Assembly: GCA_963573315.1 (NCBI GenBank)
Contig: OY752143.1
Coordinates: 1,984,001 to 2,048,000 of the forward strand
DNA: 64,000 nucleotides
Reading direction: 5' to 3'
Source of the DNA: Entomortierella parvispora
Lineage: Eukaryota; Mortierellomycota; Mortierellomycetes; Mortierellales; Mortierellaceae
Shown: positions 12,705 through 24,748 of the stretch, one piece after another
Layout: each line of letters begins with the position of its first letter
Numbering within the stretch: the first letter of the stretch is position 1
Notes under the pieces: model-generated
The model's input: only the letters and a program-made list of their open reading frames with translations
Told to the model about the DNA's origin: nothing
Databases searched by the model: none
Made by a program: the position numbers and the translations under genes

Positions 12705-13388
12705 GGTCGGCAGAAGAGAAGAGAAGAAGAAGGAGGAGGGGCAGGAAGGAAGAGTGGGCGGAGGAGAGTGCGGGAGAGAGAGAAAGAGAGAGAGAGAGAG
12801 GGTCGGCAACGACAGTACAAGAGACACAGAGAGGAGGAAAGGAAGGAAGACAAGATGGGGTCCCACAATCCAGGGCGAGATCGCGTGTCAAGATGTCGCC
12901 ACAGTTAGGACTGGTGTGTGACTTTTGAGCGAATATGTGGTGTTCTCCTGTTGAGACGCGTTGGGGAAGGGCAGGACGCGTCGAGACAGACCAAGGCTTC
13001 TCTTTCTTCGCTCCCGTCTGTTAGTCTGCCCCCAAGACTTTTCCTCGGCGGCACCATATGGTTTTTATTTCGACTGGTGGAGAAGGGCCCAAGGTTGTCT
13101 CGATTCTCTCAAACGGGCTAGTGGACCCTGTAATAATGAACGTCCGGAATCAGCATGTGTGCGCTGCCAAATGGCCGGCTGTTTGTGCTGTGTGAAAGGA
13201 GATCTTCCGTTCCCACCAGTATCCTCAGGGGCCATCATTCTCCAGCAGGGCCGTGCTCTCCAACACCCGTGCCTGCAAGTTTTCAGTCTGAGCTTCGCTT
13301 TTCGTTTTTTGTGTTTGAGCACCCTACTTGCGCTCCACATGGCCTTGTTTCCATATTCCCAACACCCTCAATTTTTTGACCCCGCCTT
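12705..13388. other. Divergent promoter region, MKT1 / flavin monooxygenase
   Basis: 684 bases between two divergent start codons. A purine-rich (GA) tract at 12710-12860 lies on the plus strand, so MKT1's own leader is CT-rich. No supported gene; the frames here are low-complexity. Confidence 0.6.
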
Positions 13389-15189
13389 ATGGTTCTCACA
13401 AAGACGTATGATGACGGGACAACGCCCACAATCGCCATTGTTGGCGCAGGGTAAGCATTGCTTGATATCATGATCGCCTCCTTTGCCTCTCATGTTCTGA
13501 CTAGGAATGCTCTCCAGAGTCTCTGGCCTTTGTGCTGCTATTCAGCTTCAGCGTCTATTGAGTTTGACGAGCTACCAGATATTTGAGATGGAAGCTGATA
13601 TTGGTGGGACATGGTACAACAATACATACCCCAGGTGCGCCTGCGATAACCTCTCCCGCTTGTATCATTACTCCTTTGCGCCCAACTACGAATGGACCCA
13701 GCGATATGTCAGCCAAGAGGAAATACACCAGTATTTAAAGTCAACTGCCAGGACGTACAACATCTACGACAAGATCTCGTTCAATAAGCGCATTATTCAA
13801 ATGCGATGGGACCAAGACCATTCCAAATGGGTGTTGAAATGGGAAGATCTAATGAACGGAGACAGAGGCACCTTTATGGCAGAAGTTGTTTTCTATGGCG
13901 CGGGAGCGTTCGCTAAGCCAAGGCTTCCCAAGGAGTTCGAAACCTTCACTGGACCAAAGTGGCATTCTGCGCGGTGGAGGACAGCCACTGACGTTTCTGG
14001 CAAGACTGTTGGGATCGTTGGCACCAGTGCTAGGTGAATTGGAATCCAGATGTCATGCATGTAATGCAATGCAAGAATGGCTGCTGACAGCGAGTTTTTT
14101 TTCCACCCGTGCCCACCAATAGCGCTGTACAAATCGCCACTGGAATCACAAGCACCGTCAAAGCGCTGCACATCTACGGCCGCTCTCCCGTCCACATTGT
14201 CCCCTCTCCCAATGTGACATACTCGAACTTTAGGAAGTGGCTCTTTCGTCAAGTCCCTCTCGTGCACTGGCTCTACTACCTTCTTTGCTATTACGCCCAA
14301 GACTTCACCTTCCCAATTTATTGCAAACCTACCTGGTATTCTTTCTTGCATAGAAATATCGCGTCGTTGTTTCTCCGATGGAATCTCTATAGGCAAGTAC
14401 CTGACCCTGAACTTCGCAGGAAGCTGACTCCAAGCCGACCGTTAGGGAGCAGACGTACCGTGATATCGACAGAGTTCTATACTGTTGTACAGCAGGACCA
14501 CGTCCAATACCATAGAGCGCACATCTCGGAAGTCCAGGGGACTACAGTTACCTTGCAAGATGGATCAAAACAGGACATTGATATACTCATCCTGGCTACA
14601 GGATTCGACATGTCATTGAACTTTCCTGTTAACTTTTGGACGGGCCGAGGCGATATTGATATGGCGGCGCTCTGGAGTCAGTCTGCTTCGACCTATTTCG
14701 GTGCATGTGCGCCAAACGCGCCAAACTTTTACATGGGCTGGGGGCCTCGGTCAGGGTCCCGTAAGTGGAGCAACATGCTGTTTTAGGACAATTGTGCAGA
14801 TATGACCTCTGTGGCTCTTCTGACCTGAGTGCACTCCCTATTTAGAACACCATTCGCTTGTAAGCGTTGTTGAATCTCAAGTTATGGTTATGATCAAGTG
14901 CTTGTCCTCCATGATGGAAAATAATTACTCGACAATGGAGATCTCTGCCGAAGCAACCCAAGAGTTTTGTCGTATCGCATCTAAACGATTCGCCAATTCC
15001 ATTCAGTTTATCTCCAGTCCTTCCTCGTTGTCGTCGAACTCGTCTTTTAAAACACCCGCAACATCCCCTGGACCCTATGCTTCTGGATTTTGGTCAGGCT
15101 CCCTCACCGAATTTCAATGGCGACTCTCCAGAGTTCATCCCGGGCTGTTCATGACTACGCACAGAAGTGCAGCCTTTAATGATGAATAA
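13389..15189 (+). CDS. Baeyer-Villiger-type flavin-containing monooxygenase
   Basis: Class B flavoprotein monooxygenase: uses FAD, NADPH and O2 to insert oxygen into ketones or other substrates. Exons 13389-13450, 13518-14033, 14123-14760 and 14846-15189 give 519 residues with matching phases. Seen: FAD-binding GAGVSG at residues 19-24 (rebuilt across the first intron), the GGTWYNNTYPRCACD block typical of the family, the Baeyer-Villiger fingerprint FxGxxxHxxxW as FTGPKWHSARW at residues 164-174, the NADPH Rossmann motif GIVGTSAS (rebuilt across the second intron) and a C-terminal LATGFD motif. The start is the first ATG after an in-frame stop at 13377. The C-terminal tail is serine-rich and unremarkable. 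Substrate unknown; no other biosynthetic genes are adjacent, so a gene-cluster role is not indicated. Confidence 0.9.
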
Positions 15190-15223
15190 ACAGTCGCATA
15201 GGACAGCCTACAGAGGTGCCTCT

Positions 15224-16046
15224 TTACTTCTTCTTGGAACCGGGAAGCGACGCCTTCTTCTTTTTCTTGCCGGGCTGATCAGTCTTGACTTCTTGTTTTT
15301 CCTTGATGGCCTCCTGGTCCTGCTCAAGCACCTTTTCTTCTTTCTTTCGCTTCATCGCCTCCTCTGCCTGCTTTGCCTTTTCATTCATCACCTAAAATTC
15401 CGTGAAAGAGTAATAAAATTTAGCGTCTAGTCATTTGGCAGATTAAAGACTACTACTCTTTTTTCTCCCTTGGTGGAGAGAGGCCGTGAGACAAGGTGAA
15501 TGACATGCCATTTCGCTTGCGGTCTGGAGGATGGTGGATCCCCAGCCTTTCTTGAATGTGTTTGCTTCTTCGATGATGGCCATAATTTCAGACTCGAGCT
15601 CCTTTTCCGAGACAGTGAATTGAGTCCAGACATCGTCACCAATGGTCCCCTGTTTGACCAAGTTTGCTAAAACCTGCTTGTCTTCTCTCATGGAGAGAAC
15701 TCGAATCACGCCCTCGACTGCTCTCTTCACCAATGCTACTTGAAGCTGAGCGTCTGTCGCCTCGGGTTCGGTTTGCTGTAACAAAGATATGTACTCATTG
15801 CGGGCCACATTCTCTTTGAACCAAGGTTCGACGTCGTGGATAGCTATCGATCAGTAGGATACGCAAGTGTGTGAGTGAGCGAATGGTAGAGGGAGAAAGG
15901 ACGGGAGACCGAGAACTGGAGCTGTCTGCTTTAGCGTGGCAAGCAGAGCTGTTACCAAGTTTTCTGTTCTTCCAAAAGTAGCCAAAGATTCTCATGGAGA
16001 CGATCCAGCCTCCAATGTAAGTAACAGCGAGCCAAACGGAGCTCAT
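15224..16046 (-). CDS. SEC66: Sec66/Sec71-like subunit of the ER Sec62/63 translocation complex
   Basis: Accessory subunit for post-translational protein import into the ER. Exons 16046-15956, 15843-15509 and 15391-15224 give 197 residues, close to the roughly 206 of yeast Sec66. Residues about 4-24 form one membrane span (after MSSVWL), followed by a basic stretch (FWKNRKL). The cytosolic domain holds the conserved blocks DDVWTQF, EKELESEI, EEANTFKKGWG and TASEM. The second intron appears to be GC-AG: after codon ATG of TASEM it starts GCATGT and ends TTTTAG. Only that junction joins the lysine-rich tail (ending GSKKK) in frame. The gene is convergent with the monooxygenase, 34 bases between stop codons, so 3' UTRs must overlap. 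Confidence 0.88.
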
Positions 16047-16954
16047 GATCGAATGTGAATTGATTTGGGTGAGTGGAATGGAAAGGAGCAGTAAATGGAC
16101 AGGAGCAGGAGCAAGGAGATGAGAACGGACCACTGTCCAGAAAGTGTTTCGTGTCGCACGGACACGCGTTCCAGGGGAATGCCCGTTTGCAGAGGGCGGC
16201 TGCAGGTGGTCAATTCACTTTAACGAGGCACCACACTTGACTCCAGATCCTGGCGGCCTTTTCTGGTCCTCTGTTCCTGAGGATGTTCCCTCTGCTCCTC
16301 CCCCCTTCCTTTCATGACTTGATACGGCCCGCGAACAAAGTTGCACCGAGAACTAATGGAAATAGGGGAAGGATCCGCTTGCTGCTTGCTCCACAGAAGA
16401 ATAGGGGGGAGGCAAGAAAGGGTCAAATTGACGACGTTGTGCTGCCAGCATGACTTGGACTTTGGCTTGTCGCTGCTGCTGTGATGTTTGTTGTTGTTTG
16501 TGTTGGTGACCCCTGTTGGTCAGTCCGACCTGCGTGGTGTGGTGGTCGATGCTTGTTTTACGCTATTGCGCTGTCTGCCACAGGGGGATCATCATCACAC
16601 AGACACCTCACCGGCAGTCCTTGTTGCCCCACTTTTGATCCCCTCTTTTATTGCCATCCTTTCTCTCTTTCTTTCTCTTTTTCTTCCTCGTCTTCACCTC
16701 ACCTTTTCTTTTTCCTCCATTTTTCTCTATTGTTGGTGACGGACCCCAACTGACGAGGCTCTCCTTCTCTCACTCCCGTCTCTTCATCTTGCTGCGCCCA
16801 GCGTTTAATGACATCCTCTTCCTATCTCCACTGAGCCATCCAGCAAGCAACACTTCTATACTTTATTTTATTTTGACGAGAAGGACGCCCAGCATACTTT
16901 TCGCCAGCCATCTATTTTATTTCTTGCTTCACGATATTCAATCCATCCTCAGCC
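16047..16954. other. Divergent promoter region, SEC66 / TMEM198-like gene
   Basis: About 0.9 kb between divergent starts. The right half (16650-16920) is strongly CT-rich on the plus strand, fitting a leader for the downstream gene. No supported gene seen. Confidence 0.6.
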
Positions 16955-18520
16955 ATGACTCTCTCTAGGCGACCACTGTGCCTCCATTTCGCAGCTCTTG
17001 CCTGTGTCGCCATTTTTCTATGGAGTCTACAGTCGGCGGGTGCGGCTCCACTTCCCCAAGCAGATACAACCGGCTCCGATTCCTCCAATGATACCTTGAC
17101 CGACCCTTTCTCCACTCCTTCCTACCTCGGTATGTTCGATTGATATATAGCTGGTCGGTTTGGTCCTCATTCACTAACCCTCCGATAATCTACACTTGTA
17201 CCAGCTCCATCCACATTCACCTGGGAGCAAGGCATCTACGGGGTATTGTTCATCTTCTTCGGAGGCATCGAGGTCTTGCATGGATACAAATATATCCGGA
17301 TCACCATGCTTGTTGCAGGATTTCTAGTGTGGGGTAATAATGGGGACCTCGATTGATGCGGCATGCTTGGGAGACACTCCTCGGGGACTAACTGGCTATT
17401 GGGGACCACCTTCTAACACCTCTAGCGAGTACCGCCGTCATGATCATGATCATTGTCCAGTCAAACTCAGGATCATTTGACTCTTCAGGAATATACTTCT
17501 TGGTGTGGCTCCTCGTCGGCATTGTGGGATCGGTCATTTCATTTTACTTGTGGCATGTGGGTATTATTCTCACTGGGGCTTACGGAGGGTACGTCTTGTT
17601 ATTTGCTTGACCACCACTACAACCGGTAGTGAGCACATATACTGAGTATTTTTTTTTCTCCTGTCGCCAGATTCGTTGTCCTTGCTGTGATATTTACTGC
17701 CGCCAACGTAACAAACTACATCTTTCGATACACCGTCTTGGCCATTGTTCTCGTTGTCAGTGGATTTCTGACCCATCGGTACGAGAGAATTGCAGTGATC
17801 TTGGCCACGTCCGCTGGTGGCGCTTACTGCATGATGTTTGGCCTCGACATGTTTGTCCAGACTGGCTTTAGAAGTACTTTTGATGTCATGCTCTCTCAGT
17901 CCTCGGCTTCATTTCAGTCCAATGCAGGAACGTGGGTGATGATTGCATGCGTTCCCGTGATTGCCATCTTTGGGATAGTCTGGGAACTCAAGCATCATGA
18001 AGAGCCTGTGGGTAGTTGGTGGTTTGGCCACGGTGCTCGTCCATTGCCTGCAATCCCTGGTGCGAAACAACGTCGATGCTGTTGTATTCCCATGTCCAGA
18101 TCTGCAAAGGACGCCGCGGCTGCAGCAACCTCTACCTCTAGCGTCACAAGCCCAGGCTCTGCTGCAGCCACTACGTCAGGAAGTGATGCTACTCTGATAC
18201 CAAAGTCAACTAAGCCCAGCCGATCCTGCTGTCTTGGACTATGTGGAAAACGGTCATCGACCGACAAAGGCAAGGCGCCTCAGGCAAGCCCAGCCACAGC
18301 TGCCCCCAGTTCGGATGTTCCTGCAACCGAGGCTGTGCCGACGAGCGAGAAGTTTGTCACCGCGGAGATTGTGACGCCAGTTGACAACCACCCTTTGCCT
18401 GTGGAAAAAGCTACTTATGGTGGCGAGGGCCACGAGACGATTGGACATACAGGAGTGCACAAGGTGGTGATCCACCGAGAGGTGCGCGAGTTTAGCATGG
18501 ATGTTGATGAACGGTTGTAG
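16955..18520 (+). CDS. TMEM198/TM7SF3-like (DUF4203) multispan membrane protein
   Basis: Exons 16955-17129, 17205-17333, 17426-17588 and 17671-18520 join in phase to 438 residues. The N-terminus is a cleavable signal peptide (hydrophobic run, then SAGAAPLPQ). A block of about seven hydrophobic spans follows, rich in glycine and small residues (YGVLFIFFGGIEVLHGYK; HVGIILTGAYGG; a late span ending VIAIFGIVWELKHHEE). This spacing matches the TM7S3/TMEM198-like domain found in many fungi. The C-terminal tail from about 18060 is cytosolic-looking, with cysteine clusters (RRCCCIP; SRSCCLGLCG) that could be palmitoylated and a low-complexity Ala/Ser/Thr region. Molecular function is unknown in fungi. 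Animal TMEM198 is linked to Wnt receptor signalling, which should not be transferred here. Confidence 0.85.
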
Positions 18521-19204
18521 TCCAGTTTAGTTTATGGTATGCGTATTCACTCAATACATATATATATCTCACCCACACTCGAGTCCACCGTTGGACATTT
18601 ACCACCGGTAATGACCGCGAAACAAACAACTTGTAGTATGTCATAGGGCTGCTGCTGCACAAGGCGTCCAATATGTCCAATGAACGTGACACTGTTTTCA
18701 CAACAACTTATCGAGATAGGCGCGATGTTTGTGTAGAAGAAGAAGAGTTGGAGCTGTGATACGACGCAAAATGGGTGTGCTCCCCTTTGATGACCACTAC
18801 GCGTTGTCAAACCTTTTCATCGCACCGGACTTCTTGATGTTTCAAGTTTCGCCTCTTGGTGACAGAATGTACATAGTTGATACTATCGTAAAGAAGCAGG
18901 CCCGTTGAGAGTAGACTAAGGATGCTAGATGCAACCAAGGAAGTCTCTGAATCGTGTTTCTGGTCAGTCCTTGGGTCGGCTAGGCAATTGCGCCATTTGC
19001 GATGCAGGGGTAGCGCCGTTGGCGATCAGGGAAAGAACAAACGAATCGCGTCCCGATTTGGCGCTGTTTCAGGCCCTGTGGCACAAGGCCTGTCAGCTCT
19101 CTGTGGGAAGGGACTGTGCTCGCTCTTTTGCCATGGTTTGTTGGGAAGGGTCGTCAAGTCACTCTCTCTTCTTCTCATCATTCTTCCTTTCCACATCTAT
19201 TGAC
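18521..19204. other. Intergenic between TMEM198-like gene and PLP enzyme
   Basis: 684 bases, no convincing gene. A frame open from 18929 runs in phase into the downstream gene, but it lacks family similarity and is more likely leader. The right end is CT-rich. Confidence 0.5.
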
Positions 19205-20741
19205 ATGACTGATTCATCCTTGCCCACTCCCACTCACCCTGGCCCATTCGGGCACAAGCAGCGCAAAAACTTCTTCTTTCCTGAGGGATTCTCTCAGTTC
19301 AACCATGGCTCTTATGGTAAAAGTCCAAAAGACGAATGTTCATTGCATTGTGGGGTGGTACCTGAATGTCAGCCTGTCACTGCCAATGAGCCTTGTCTAA
19401 TACGCTCTCCTCCACCACAACAGGAACGTTTCCAAGAGCAGTACAAGACAACATGATGAAGTGGCACAACCTTGCAGAGGAAAACCCAGGTACACGAAAT
19501 TTTCAATTGTAGGTCAGCGACGGCCTCAAATGCTTGGACGCTTGACTGACAAGCAAATTGAATAGATCGCTGGGTTCGCCTTGACCTTAAGCCTGCACTG
19601 AGTCAAGTGAGATCACAGTTGGCCTCCTTCATGAACTGTAATAAGGACGAGCTTGCACTTGTCCAGAACACTACCGTGGGGGTCAATACGGTCTTGCGCA
19701 GTCTTGACTTTCAACCAGGCGATCGCATCCTCCAATTTTCGACTGGATACGTGTCTGTCGACAAGACTGTCCACTACATATGTGATTCCCACAAGAACGT
19801 CCAGATTGTGGAGGTGCCTATTACCATGCCGCTCTCTGATCATGAGATTGTCTACCAAGTTGAAAAGACGATCCAGCAACACTTGGCCAAGAACGATGGC
19901 ACAAGGATCCGCCTTGCTGTGATCGACTGGATCTCATCTGTACCGGCAGTTGTCCATCCAATCAAGGCTTTAACTGACATGCTGAAGTCTTACAATATTC
20001 TGGTTTTCATTGATGGTGCCCACGCTATTGGGCAGGTGCCTGTCGATCTAAGTTATATTGATCCCGACTTTTTCATCACCAATTGCCATAAGGTTGGTAG
20101 AGTACTGTTTTTTCACTAAGATGTTCAGCTGGCAAAGACCGGTTCTAACTTCGGACACTTGTTCTTGATAGTGGCTTCTAAGCGTTAGAGGTTCAGCCGT
20201 GCTCTATGTTCCCAAGAAGTACCAAAGTGCCATTCATCCCACCGCGATTCAGGGGGACTACAAGACCGGATTTGAGCTAGAATTCAGCTGGAACGGAACC
20301 ATGGATTACTCGACCATGCTCTCTGTCGAGGGAGCCTTGGAATTCCGAAAGCAATACGGCGAGGAGGCGATCATGCACTACACCCATAGTTTGGCGGTTG
20401 AGGGAGGCCAATTGATGGCAGATATCCTTGGAACCAATGTGTTGACGCCGCACGAGCAGCAGGTCGGCAGCATGGTGAACGTGCGTTTGCCAATCAAGGA
20501 TGTAAACCACCCTAAGATTGCTACCCCCGACTATCTAATCAAGTACCTGCTTGAGAAGTACAACCTTTTCTCACCATCGTACCTCCACGGAGGGTATTTT
20601 TGGACGCGAGTGTCTTCCCAGATCTACCTGGAGCTCCAAGACTTTGAGCGCTTGGGCAAGGTGTGGAAGGAGGTTATCGAAGAGTTGAATTCTGAGACTG
20701 ACCGAGGGTACTGTATGAGGCTTGACAGGCCGCCAAAATAA
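19205..20741 (+). CDS. Class-V aminotransferase-fold PLP enzyme, possibly Egt2-like
   Basis: Exons 19205-19316, 19424-19489, 19566-20092 and 20172-20741 give 424 residues. Fold-type I PLP enzyme of the class V (cysteine desulfurase/isopenicillin N epimerase-like) group. Seen: the N-terminal FNHGSYGTFPRAVQ block, the PLP-phosphate region ALVQNTTVGVNTV, the cofactor aspartate in VFIDGAHAIGQ and the Schiff-base lysine in NCHKW (Lys235), rebuilt exactly at an exon junction. The opening FGHKQRKNFFF resembles the fungal hercynylcysteine sulfoxide lyase Egt2 that completes ergothioneine synthesis, from memory of the S. pombe protein. Paralogues of other function share this layout, so the reaction is a candidate only. 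The start at 19205 is used although the frame is open further upstream. Confidence 0.82.
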
Positions 20742-20901
20742 TTCGACCAAAAATAAACCACGTGACTGATCAGGAAATGGCAGTCACTCGACCGCTCGGT
20801 TTGTAAACACTCCAAAAAAAAAAGAAAAAAAAGACAGAGCCATCCATCCATTCCATTCATTTGCACTCTTGTCCATCCTCATTCTTCCCCATCAACACAT
20901 C

Positions 20902-23900
20902 ATGGTCAAGAAGCAGATCGACTCACGCATTCACACTCTCATCAAGAATGGCGTGCAGTCCAAGCACCGCACATTCTTTGTCCTCGTGGGCGACAAAGGC
21001 AAGGACCAGGTCGTGAACCTGCACTGGCTCCTCTCGCAGGCACAGGTTACAGCCCGTCCCTCGGTCCTGTGGTGCTACAAGAAAGAGTTGGGCTTCAGCA
21101 GTCATCGCAAGAAGAGAGAGGCAAAGATCAAGCGCGACGTCAAGAGGGGCGTGCGTGAGATCAACGAGGAGGATCCCTTCGAACTCTTTATCTCCGTCAC
21201 CAACATTCGATACACTTACTACAAGGAGACCCAAAAGATTCTCGGAAACACCTACGGCATGTGCGTCCTTCAGGATTTCGAGGCATTGACCCCCAATTTG
21301 CTCGCCAGGACAGTTGAGACTGTCGAAGGAGGTGGAATCATTGTTCTCCTGTTGAAGAGCATGTCCTCTTTGAAGCAGCTTTACACAATGACTATGGTAC
21401 GGTTGGACGATACTTTTATGTTCCCAGTTCATATGCGGCTGATGCTTTGATACGAGTCAGGATCTCACTCCCTTATTTCTTGGTCGTTAATAGGATGTCC
21501 ACTCCAGATACCGTACGGAGTCACACGATGATGTTGTCGCTCGCTTCAACGAGCGCTTTATCCTCTCTCTCGGAAACTGCCCTTCTTGCTTGGTTGTTGA
21601 CGATGAGCTTAACGTCTTGCCAATTTCGCTCGGAAAGAACGTCAAACCCTTGCCCATCAAGACTGGAGAGGAGGCATTGACCGACGAACAGCGGGATTTG
21701 ATCAAGATCAAGGAGAGCGTTCAGGATCAACAGCCCATGGGCGCACTCGTTGGCACCTCCAGGACAAAGGACCAGGCTATTGCTGTCATGAAGTTTATCG
21801 AGGCTATTGCTGAAAAGACACTTCGATCCACTGTCACTTTGACTGCCTCCCGTGGTCGCGGTAAATCAGCTTCGCTCGGAATTGCCATGGCCTCCGCTGT
21901 GGCCTATGGATACTCCAACATTTTTGTCACATCTCCCAGCCCCGAGAACTTGAAGACCCTTTTTGAGTTTGTGTTCAAGGGATTTGATGCTCTTGGATAT
22001 GAGGAACACATGGATTACGACATTGTTCAGTCTACCAACCCAGAATTCAACAACGCCATTGTTCGTGTCAACATCTTTAAGCGTGATCATCGTCAGACTA
22101 TCCAGTACATTCAACCCCAGGATGCTCATACATTGGGACAGGCAGAGTTGGTTGTTATTGATGAGGCCGCCGCTATTCCTTTGCCATTGGTCAAGGCGCT
22201 TTTGGGACCTTACTTGGTGTTCATGGCCTCTACCATCAACGGTTATGAGGGAACTGGACGTTCTCTTTCCTTGAAGCTGATCAAGCAGCTTCGCGAACAA
22301 TCCCGTGGATTCGTTGGAAAGGAAGCAAACGCTGCAGAGATCGCCAAGAACAAGTCTATAGGAGCCACCGGCGGAGCCAGGACATTGAGAGAGATCGAGT
22401 TGAAGGAACCCATCCGTTACGCTCCTGAAGATCCCATCGAGAAGTGGCTCAACAAGCTTCTCTGCTTGGATGCCACTGTTGTCCAAAAGAACATTTCTGG
22501 ATGCCCTGCCAAGGAGGAGTGCCAACTTTTCTACGTCAACCGCGATACTCTCTTTTCTTACCACCCAGTCTCGGAAACGTTTTTGCAGCGTATGATGGCG
22601 TTGTACGTTGCCAGTCATTACAAGAATACCCCCGATGATCTGCAGTTGCTGAGTGACGCTCCCTCCCACCATCTCTTTGTGCTCTTGCCACCAATCAAGG
22701 AGGGCGATCGTTCCTTGCCTGATCCCTTGTGCGTCCTCCAGGTCTGTCTTGAGGGTGAGATTTCCAAGCAGACTGTTCTCAACAGTTTGAGCCGTGGTGT
22801 CCGCGCAGCAGGAGATTTGATCCCCTGGTTGATTTCGCAGCAATTCCAGGATGATGACTTTGCCTCGCTTTCTGGAGCCCGAGTTGTCCGCATTGCCACT
22901 CACCCCGACTATGTCAAGATGGGTTACGGCTCCAGAGCTTTGGACTTGCTCTCGCAGTTCTACGAGGGACAGTTCTCGATGCTTTCAGAAGATGATGACG
23001 AAAAACCTGATTACCATATGGCTCGCGTGGATGATAGCGAACTTGAGGGTGCTTCGTTGATGACAGATGATATCAAGGTCAGGGACCCCAAGAAGATGCC
23101 TCCTCTGTTGTTGAAGTTGAGCGAGAAGAAGGCCGAGAAGCTCCACTGGCTCGGTGTTTCTTATGGTTTGACTGCACCTTTGCACAAGTAAGTTGAATTG
23201 TCATTGCGACAAAGACTCTTTTATTTATTGCCACAACGATGGGTCTGGTTTCTTATTGTGTTTTTCTCTCTACTTAGATTCTGGTCAAAGGCAGGATATG
23301 TTCCTGTTTACTTGCGCCAAACTTCCAATGCCCTCACTGGAGAGCACACTTGTGTGATGCTCCGTACTTTGGAGTCATCGCGTGGACAGACGCAGTGCGA
23401 CCCCATGTGGTTGTCTTCTTTCTCCAGAGATTTCCATCACCGTTTCCAGAGCTTGCTCTCGTTCCAATTCCGCTCCTTCCCAGCCACCCTCGCCCTCTCA
23501 ATCTTGGAGTCCGCCCGTAACGGAAAGCAATTAATTCAGGATGAAGATGACGAGTCAAAGGATGGCGATGAGGCCAACACGACGACTGCCCTGGTCAAGA
23601 AGTTGAGAGAGGGCCGTGTCTCTAGGGAATTGGTTGATGCTCTGTTCTCGGCTTACGACTTGAAGCGTTTGGAGAGCTACGCGAATCAGATGCTGGACTA
23701 CCACGTCATTTTGGATTTGCTTCCTCAGATTGCCAACATTTGGTTCGATGGCAAGATTGATGATCCTAGCTTCAAATTGACGAGTATCCAGGCCGCTCTT
23801 CTTTTGGCCCTTGGATTGCAGCGCAAAACTGTTGATGACTTTGAGGTATGTGTTCTTAATTCAATCGATTTCATATTTTCAGCAATTGAAGATGAATGCT

Positions 23901-24478
23901 TTACTTATTATTGCTAATTTTCATTTTCACATTTTCACAAATAACAGAAAGAGATTGGTCTCTCTGCCACGCAGTTGTTGGCCTTCTTTATCAAGATGAT
24001 CCGCAAGTTCTCAGACTTGTTCAAGGAGCAAAAGACAAAAGCATATACCGTCGAGATTGACAACAACCGGGCGGCCATCTCTGCCAAGGTGAACGGACGC
24101 AGTGACAAGAGTAACAAGATGAAGCGCGACGTGACCAAGGAGGAGCAATGGGATCCCAACACCGAGGATCTGGATGACGAGCTTGGAAAGGAGGGTCGTG
24201 AGCGTCTTCGTGAGCTCCAAAAGGCTTCTTTGGGCAATGTGGAGAAGATGTACGCAATCGCCGATGACGAGTCTATGGATTGGTCTGAGGCCCAGGCCCA
24301 GATTGATAAGAAGGGCAAGTCCACGGTGGTGTCGGTCAAGAACCCAGAGTCGACCAAGAAGAGAAACTTGGTGATGGGTGGTACCGCCAACGAGGTCTTG
24401 TCCAAGGAGGCCAAGGAGTTCCAGCGCGGCAAGGCTTCAAGACGTGAGGCCAAGAGTGCAAAGAGGCGCAAGGTCTAA
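20902..24478 (+). CDS. KRE33: RNA cytidine acetyltransferase (Kre33/NAT10)
   Basis: Nucleolar enzyme that uses acetyl-CoA and ATP to make N4-acetylcytidine in 18S rRNA and, with an adaptor, in serine and leucine tRNAs; also needed for 40S biogenesis. Exons 20902-21396, 21494-23187, 23278-23845 and 23948-24478 close at 1095 residues (yeast Kre33 is about 1056). Order seen: N-terminal DUF1726 (starts MVKKQIDSRIHTLIKNG), a RecD-like helicase domain with Walker A ASRGRGKS near residue 283 and Walker B-type VVIDEAAAIP, the GNAT domain with the acetyl-CoA loop region VRIATHPDYVKMGYGSRAL, the tRNA-binding C-domain, and a lysine-rich tail suited to nucleolar targeting. Start is unambiguous. Tail-to-tail with the ferric reductase, 270 bases apart. 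Confidence 0.97.
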
Positions 24479-24748
24479 AAGGATCTTTTTCTTCAACATA
24501 TATTCAAGAACTAAAATCATTCACTATTCATCATGCATCATACAATTACCCACCTTCAATAAATTATCATCAAAAAATCTGTCTTTTCTCTTCCTGCTAT
24601 GGGACTTTTGCGACTCTGAGACAGCCTCTTTGTTATTCGATGCTGGTTTTTTATTGGGAAAAGAGGGCGACTATGAGAGATGAGATGGAGAGATGACAGA
24701 TGAGAATGATATGCAAAATGAGATGATGTTTTGTTGTTGGGACATCTT

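Noticed and set aside
21866-22903. 345-codon open frame on the minus strand
   Set aside because: Antisense to the KRE33 GNAT/helicase region; the plus-strand frame has unambiguous conserved domains.
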